DNA of 64,000 bases from assembly GCF_013407935.1 (NCBI RefSeq), contig NZ_JACBZU010000002.1:496001-560000 (forward strand), given 5' to 3'. Below are positions 59,962-64,000 of the stretch, piece by piece. The notes under the pieces are model-generated. The model saw nothing but the letters and a program-made list of their open reading frames with translations. It was not told the origin of the DNA and did no database searches. The DNA is from Allomuricauda sp. ARW1Y1. GTDB taxonomy: Bacteria; Bacteroidota; Bacteroidia; Flavobacteriales; Flavobacteriaceae. How positions within the stretch are numbered: the first letter of the stretch is position 1; each line of letters starts with the position of its first letter. A program made the position numbers and the translations under genes.

Positions 59962-60552
59962 ATGGACAAATTGGAAAAACTGGAAACGTACTACGAAAAA
60001 GAGCATCCGTTTAAGAAAGGTATCGGCATGCTAAGAAAAATAGCGTTGAAAACGGAAGCCAAGGAAGATTTTAAATGGAGTATTCCCGTGTATACGCTCA
60101 ACGGGAAAAACGTTTTTGGTATCTGTAAGTTCAAGAACCACTTTGGGGTTTGGTTTTTTAACGGTGTGTTTTTAAAGGACCCGAAAAATGTCTTGGAAAA
60201 TGCACAAAAAGGCAAAACAAAGGGCATGCGACACTGGAAGTTTCAAAGTTTGGAAGCAGTGGATGAACAAATTGTCCTGTCTTACATGAAGGAAGCATTG
60301 GATAACCAGAAAAAAGGAATGGAAGTAAAGGCGGAGAAAACGAAAGAGGTGGTCATCCCCGAATTACTGCTTTCTGAATTCAAAAAAGACCCTACACTGC
60401 ACCAAGCTTTCAAAGGGCTATCCCCTTACAAACAGAAAGAGTTTAGCGAACATATTTCCGAAGCCAAACAGGAAAAAACCAAATTGCGAAGGTTGGAGAA
60501 AATAATACCTATGATCATTGAAGGTTTTGGTTTGAATGATGGGTATCGGTAG
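59962..60552 (+). CDS. YdeI/OmdA-like protein (DUF1801 plus YdeI domain)
   Basis: 196 residues: an N-terminal DUF1801 module (KKGIGMLRKIALKTEAKEDFKWSIPVYTLNGKNVFGICKFKNHFGVWF) and a C-terminal YdeI/OmpD-associated tail (FKGLSPYKQKEFSEHISEAKQEKTKLRRLEKIIPMI). A soluble small protein seen across Bacteroidota, of unknown function. It starts 2 bp after pepT and is probably co-transcribed with it. Confidence 0.83.
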   Translation: MDKLEKLETYYEKEHPFKKGIGMLRKIALKTEAKEDFKWSIPVYTLNGKNVFGICKFKNHFGVWFFNGVFLKDPKNVLENAQKGKTKGMRHWKFQSLEAVDEQIVLSYMKEALDNQKKGMEVKAEKTKEVVIPELLLSEFKKDPTLHQAFKGLSPYKQKEFSEHISEAKQEKTKLRRLEKIIPMIIEGFGLNDGYR

Positions 60553-60655
60553 TACTTAACCCCTAGTAGCTCTACTACATCTAAAGTTAATTTTTCCTTA
60601 TTTATTTTCAGCACAGCAAGTTATATCTTACTTTAGCTTTATAAATAAAGATGCC

Positions 60656-60943
60656 ATGACCATAAGTACAAGACAAACCATCATTCTATCTTCCATTTTG
60701 GTATTGCTAGCCATACCCTTCATAGCTATGCAGTTCTCACCCGATGTACAATGGTCGTTGTTCGATTTTGTGGTAGCTGGCGGATTGTTATTGGCCTTGG
60801 GTTTTTCAATTGACTTTGCACTGAGAAAAGCCAAAACCCTATCCAAAAGAGTAATTGCCATCACCGTTTTTGTGGCCATATTCCTTTTGGTCTGGGCAGA
60901 ATTGGCTGTTGGAGTATTCGGAACTCCCTTCGCCGGCAGTTAA
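60656..60943 (+). CDS. Small three-helix membrane protein
   Basis: 95 residues. Three predicted helices: 9-26, 36-54 and 66-88. The first ends in PFIAMQFSPDVQWSLFDF, which seems to be a conserved periplasmic loop; GGLLLALGFSIDFALRK follows. Family unknown to me; similar small proteins are common in Bacteroidota. No neighbour gives a clue to its role. Confidence 0.58.
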   Translation: MTISTRQTIILSSILVLLAIPFIAMQFSPDVQWSLFDFVVAGGLLLALGFSIDFALRKAKTLSKRVIAITVFVAIFLLVWAELAVGVFGTPFAGS

Positions 60944-61085
60944 TTGTAATTTCCCTTTAAAGAGCATCCAAACGCCAGTTTTCCAAAATTTTTGTTAAAT
61001 GCGGAGCATCTGCCAAAAATTGCTGGAACCCTCCTGTTTGCGTTCCATAAAATTTATGGATATTTAGGGTTTTTAATGGGCAAGA

Positions 61086-61649
61086 ATGGGCAAACGGAAG
61101 AAGCAGGCCAAAGTATTACGCATATTTCGAAAAGTACACCGAACCACAGGGGCTTTACTCTTTATTTTTTTCTTTTTCATATCCATTTCAGGACTATTGT
61201 TGGGCTGGAAGAAGAATTCCAGCGGCTATATCCTTCCCGAAACTCAAAAGGGAACAACAGCCGACCTAAAACAATGGTTGCCTGTGGACAGTTTGCACAC
61301 CATTGCCTGCTCGACCTTACATAGTGAAGTATCAACAGAACTTTCTTTGGAAATAGACCGTATTGATATGCGGAAAGAAAAGGGATCTGTAAAATTTGTA
61401 TTTGTGGACTCTTTTTATGAGATACAATTGGATGGCGCCACAGGAAGTGTGCTTTCCATCGGCAAACGAAGGTCCGATTTTTTGGAAAACATTCATGATG
61501 GGTCTTTGGTAGACGACTATCTAGGTTCGGAGGGATATTTCAAACTGATTTACACCTCTGTAATGGGGATTTCCTTACTGATTTTTACCATCACCGGGTT
61601 TTGGCTGTGGTACGGCCCCAAGCGTATGAGAAAAGCCAACAAGGCCTAA
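61086..61649 (+). CDS. PepSY-type membrane protein
   Basis: 187 residues. Helix 1 (about 22-41) after KVLRIFRKVHRTTGALLF, a periplasmic PepSY-like domain (about 50-145: IQLDGATGSVLSIGKRRSDFLENIHDG) and helix 2 (about 155-176) before WLWYGPKRMRK. The R-K-x-H-R-x-x-G and the ENIHDGS histidines match PepSY-associated TM proteins, often linked to iron or ferric-reductase systems. It is not next to a reductase here. Its substrate is unknown. Confidence 0.8.
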   Translation: MGKRKKQAKVLRIFRKVHRTTGALLFIFFFFISISGLLLGWKKNSSGYILPETQKGTTADLKQWLPVDSLHTIACSTLHSEVSTELSLEIDRIDMRKEKGSVKFVFVDSFYEIQLDGATGSVLSIGKRRSDFLENIHDGSLVDDYLGSEGYFKLIYTSVMGISLLIFTITGFWLWYGPKRMRKANKA

Positions 61650-61743
61650 AACTTCAATAACAACCGCTCTAGATACTCATTTTCTACACTTTGATGCGAA
61701 AACGAACTCGAACTGACGAATTTTTGTTCGAAATCTACCCTGT

Positions 61744-63141
61744 TTATCCTTTTATCTTTTTGGTTGGTATGGTTCCATACTTATCTATCAAATAAACCAA
61801 ACTGGCCATGGTGGCCGCTCCCAACTCCAATTCGCGCTTGTTCACGTGCTCAAAAGTGTCGTTTTCGGCATGGTGGTGGTCAAAGTACCGTTGGGAATCG
61901 GGACGCAATCCTGCCAAAACGATTCCTTCATCTTTTAAAGGTCCAATATCCGCCCCACTTCCACCTTCGTAAAATAAATGTATCAGATAGGGTTCAAACA
62001 AATCCTTCCAACCTTGGATCTGTTGGATATTTTCGGGATTGGCATCAATGGAAAAACCTCTGGGCGTGAATCCGCCAGAATCACTTTCCAAGGCGAAAAT
62101 GTGCCTTTCATTTTTGCTACGTGCCACCTCGGCATATTTGTTTCCGCCTCGAAGTCCGTTTTCCTCGTTCATAAAAAGAACTACACGCAAGGTTCGCTTC
62201 GGACGGTACCCAGTCTCTTTTAAAAGTCGAAGCACATCCATACTCTGTACGCATCCTGCACCATCATCGTGGGAACCGTCACCCAAATCCCAGGAATCCA
62301 AATGTCCGCCGACCACCATAATTTCATCAGGGTAGGTACTTCCCGTAATCTGCCCGATTACATTGTAGGATTGCACATCTTCCAGTTGCTTACAGTTTTG
62401 TTTGAAATAAAACTTGGCGTTAGGATTTAATTTTAAGGTAGTACTCAGCAACTCCGCTCCGTTGGTGCTGATGGCTGCCGCCGGTATTCGTTGATTGACA
62501 GGCATATCTCCGTATCCCATAGATCCGGTATGTGGATAATCGTCCAACCGAAGGTTCATGGAACGGACTATGACACCGACCGCGCCGAACTTGGCTGCTT
62601 CTGCTGCACCAGAATATCGCTGGTCCACACATCCGGAATAGGAGGCAAAAGTATTTATGAGCGTTGGGTCCATAGGCCGGTTATAAAAGACAATCTTCCC
62701 TTCAATTTGGTTGCGTCCCAATTTTTCCAAGTCCTCAATCCCCATTACTTCCACTACATTGGCCTTAAGGCCACCATCTGGGGTGGCTACGGAACCTCCG
62801 AGAGCACAAATCGGCACATTGGTCGTTAGTCCAGGTTTGGTTTCAAAGTAGGCAAATTCAGGAATGCCCCTTACCCATTTGGGCACCATTACGGGTTGTA
62901 GCCAAACCTTGTCCAGTCCCAACGAGTCCAATTGGGCCTTGGTATAGTCTACCGCCTGTTGAGCCTGTACGGATCCCGAAAGTCGCCCACCAATCTGGTT
63001 GGAGAGGTAATTCAGCCAATCATAGGCCTTCCCATTGGTCAATGCCTCATCGTAGATGGCCTTTATCTGTTTCTCATCCTCCGTTTGGGCTAAAAAGGGG
63101 GTACTGACCATCAAAAAGGCCAAAAGTAGTACGGTTCTCAT
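61744..63141 (-). CDS. M28 family peptidase, carboxypeptidase Q-like
   Basis: 465 residues with a signal peptide (LLLAFLMVSTPFLA). The PA domain (about 130-260) precedes the metal site. VVGGHLDSWDLGDGSHDDGAG (His and Asp ligands), MNEENGLRGGNKYA (catalytic Glu pair), ESDSGGFTPRGF and HHHAENDTFEHV are all present, so two zinc ions are expected. It likely trims peptides in the periplasm. Its start overlaps the PPK2 stop as ATGA, so the two are translated together. Confidence 0.9.
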   Translation of the reverse strand: MRTVLLLAFLMVSTPFLAQTEDEKQIKAIYDEALTNGKAYDWLNYLSNQIGGRLSGSVQAQQAVDYTKAQLDSLGLDKVWLQPVMVPKWVRGIPEFAYFETKPGLTTNVPICALGGSVATPDGGLKANVVEVMGIEDLEKLGRNQIEGKIVFYNRPMDPTLINTFASYSGCVDQRYSGAAEAAKFGAVGVIVRSMNLRLDDYPHTGSMGYGDMPVNQRIPAAAISTNGAELLSTTLKLNPNAKFYFKQNCKQLEDVQSYNVIGQITGSTYPDEIMVVGGHLDSWDLGDGSHDDGAGCVQSMDVLRLLKETGYRPKRTLRVVLFMNEENGLRGGNKYAEVARSKNERHIFALESDSGGFTPRGFSIDANPENIQQIQGWKDLFEPYLIHLFYEGGSGADIGPLKDEGIVLAGLRPDSQRYFDHHHAENDTFEHVNKRELELGAATMASLVYLIDKYGTIPTKKIKG

Positions 63142-64000
63142 GTGGTTTCTTTTTCCAATTCCTGTTTAAAGATTTCTAAATTAGCCTTTATTTCATCGTC
63201 CAACTCAGGTTCCTCGATATCTTTGTACTTTTTTAACGCTTCCATAAGAATGGATGCCACAATCACTCTCGCCGCCTTTTTGTTATCAGCTGGAATCACA
63301 AACCAAGGAGCGTGTTCCTTGGAAGTCTTACCCAATGCTTCCTCATAGCAAGCCACATAGTTGTCCCAGAGTTTGCGTTCTTCCAAATCCCCGGGTGAAA
63401 ACTTCCAGTTTTTCTGCTTTAAACGGATGCGTCGCAACAACCGATGGCGTTGCTCTTCTTTGGACAGATGTAGAAAAAACTTGAATATAATGGTCCCGTT
63501 CTCCGAAATATGCTTTTCGAAGGCATTGATCTGCTCATAGCGCCTTTCCCAAAAAGCTTCGTCTATATCTTCCACCGAATCAATTTTTGGAATGTTTTCG
63601 GCCAAAATATATTCTGGGTGGACTTTGGTCACTAGCACATTTTCATAATGGGTCCGGTTGAACACAGAAAACTTGCCTCTTTCTGGTAAGGCGATGTAGT
63701 GTCGCCAAAGGTAATCGTGTTTCTTTTCTTTGGTGGATGGCACTTTGAAGCTGTGTACCACCACTCCCCTCACATTGAAATCCTTGAATACTTCCCGAAT
63801 CAAACTGTCCTTCCCTGCCGTATCCATTCCCTGCAGGCAGACCAAAACCCCATATTTTCCATGGGCGTAAAGCGTATCCTGAAAATCGCCGAGGTCCTTT
63901 CTAATATCCTTTAATTGGTCTTTGAGCTCATCCTTGGAGGCACCAAAATCCTGATAGGTAGCTATTTCGGACAAACGGACATCTCCTTTGACCCGATACT
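63138..64000 (-). CDS. Polyphosphate kinase 2 family protein, 5' end beyond window
   Basis: Phosphotransferase between polyphosphate and nucleotides. Motifs: LVCLQGMDTAGKDSLI (Walker A), LPERGKFSVFNRTHYENVLV (Walker B; family usually FNRSHYE), and lid region RIRLKQKNWKFSPGDLEERKLWDNY. The frame remains open past position 63974 (a TTG) to the end of the window and reads ...YRVKGDVRLSEIATYQDFGASK, which looks like the natural PPK2 N-terminus, so the true start is probably outside. The C-terminus ends in an acidic helix. ATGA overlap with the M28 gene. Confidence 0.88.
   Translation of the reverse strand, partial: YRVKGDVRLSEIATYQDFGASKDELKDQLKDIRKDLGDFQDTLYAHGKYGVLVCLQGMDTAGKDSLIREVFKDFNVRGVVVHSFKVPSTKEKKHDYLWRHYIALPERGKFSVFNRTHYENVLVTKVHPEYILAENIPKIDSVEDIDEAFWERRYEQINAFEKHISENGTIIFKFFLHLSKEEQRHRLLRRIRLKQKNWKFSPGDLEERKLWDNYVACYEEALGKTSKEHAPWFVIPADNKKAARVIVASILMEALKKYKDIEEPELDDEIKANLEIFKQELEKETT

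Noticed and set aside
63138-63974. PPK2 gene complete with a TTG start at 63974
   Set aside because: The frame stays open to the window end and the upstream codons read like a natural PPK2 N-terminus, so the gene is treated as cut by the window edge.
1-64000. tRNA, rRNA, CRISPR array, prophage or intact insertion sequence
   Set aside because: I looked at each intergenic space and found no cloverleaf, rRNA stretch, spaced direct repeats, phage modules or transposase gene.

Overview
The window is about 64 kb of chromosomal housekeeping DNA from a member of the Bacteroidota, almost certainly a Flavobacteriaceae species. The evidence is a type IX secretion (T9SS) type-B sorting domain protein, a Bacteroidota-type 1120-residue SecA without a C-terminal zinc motif, DUF2795 and DUF5606 proteins, a DUF4105/Lnb lipoprotein acyltransferase, promoters of the TAnnTTTG type, and a near absence of Shine-Dalgarno sequences. 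I see no rRNA, tRNA, CRISPR array, prophage or intact insertion sequence. The genus cannot be fixed from the sequence alone.

Layout. 1-6.9 kb: end of a carboxymuconolactone decarboxylase-like gene, lptB, a PH-domain membrane protein and pssA (minus strand), lnb, an ABC-F ATPase, a shrunken methyltransferase-like gene, a 53-residue membrane protein, the corrinoid adenosyltransferase and a DUF2795 protein. 7-13.3 kb: secA, an orphan HisKA_2 histidine kinase, a minus-strand pair of small exported/membrane ORFs, and a lipoprotein MsrA. 13.4-17.7 kb: an ECF sigma factor, a membrane anti-sigma-like protein and a secreted coiled-coil DUF4097-like protein on the minus strand, then ohr, then meaB (plus). 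17.8-22 kb: a lipid-linked sugar locus (polyprenyl-phosphate glycosyltransferase, flippase-like protein, ArnT-like transferase, PAP2 phosphatase). 22-29 kb: MATE exporter, mazG, SGNH hydrolase, GH20 hexosaminidase, DUF5606, def, ruvX, dapD. 29-34 kb: five cell-surface glycan genes (GT9, methyltransferase and three GT2-like enzymes). 33.8-38.4 kb: tsaC, CCA-adding enzyme, ctaA, a pRiA4b ORF-3-like protein and a nucleoid-associated protein. 38.4-45 kb: an uncharacterised protein with kinase-fold motifs, an ABC-2 exporter, a T9SS cargo protein and uvrB. 45-53 kb: hsp20, a TerB-like protein, sucC, a Lon substrate-binding-domain protein, lysA, a periplasmic thioredoxin, guaB. 52.5-55.5 kb: a four-helix membrane protein divergent from a FecA-like TonB-dependent receptor, with palindromes over both promoters. 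55.5-64 kb: hmgL, a LysE exporter, pyrD, pepT, YdeI-like, PepSY, an M28 peptidase and a truncated PPK2 kinase.

The genes converge on envelope biogenesis (lptB, secA, pssA, lnb, two glycan loci), cofactor and amino acid metabolism, and metal or stress regulation. The least explained items are the kinase-like protein at 38428-39504, the methyltransferase-like gene without a SAM-binding core at 5288-5788, the 31-residue membrane ORF at 11866-11961, the coiled-coil DUF4097 protein downstream of an ECF sigma factor, and the operator-like palindromes at the divergent receptor promoter. I found no clear multi-gene system of an entirely new kind.
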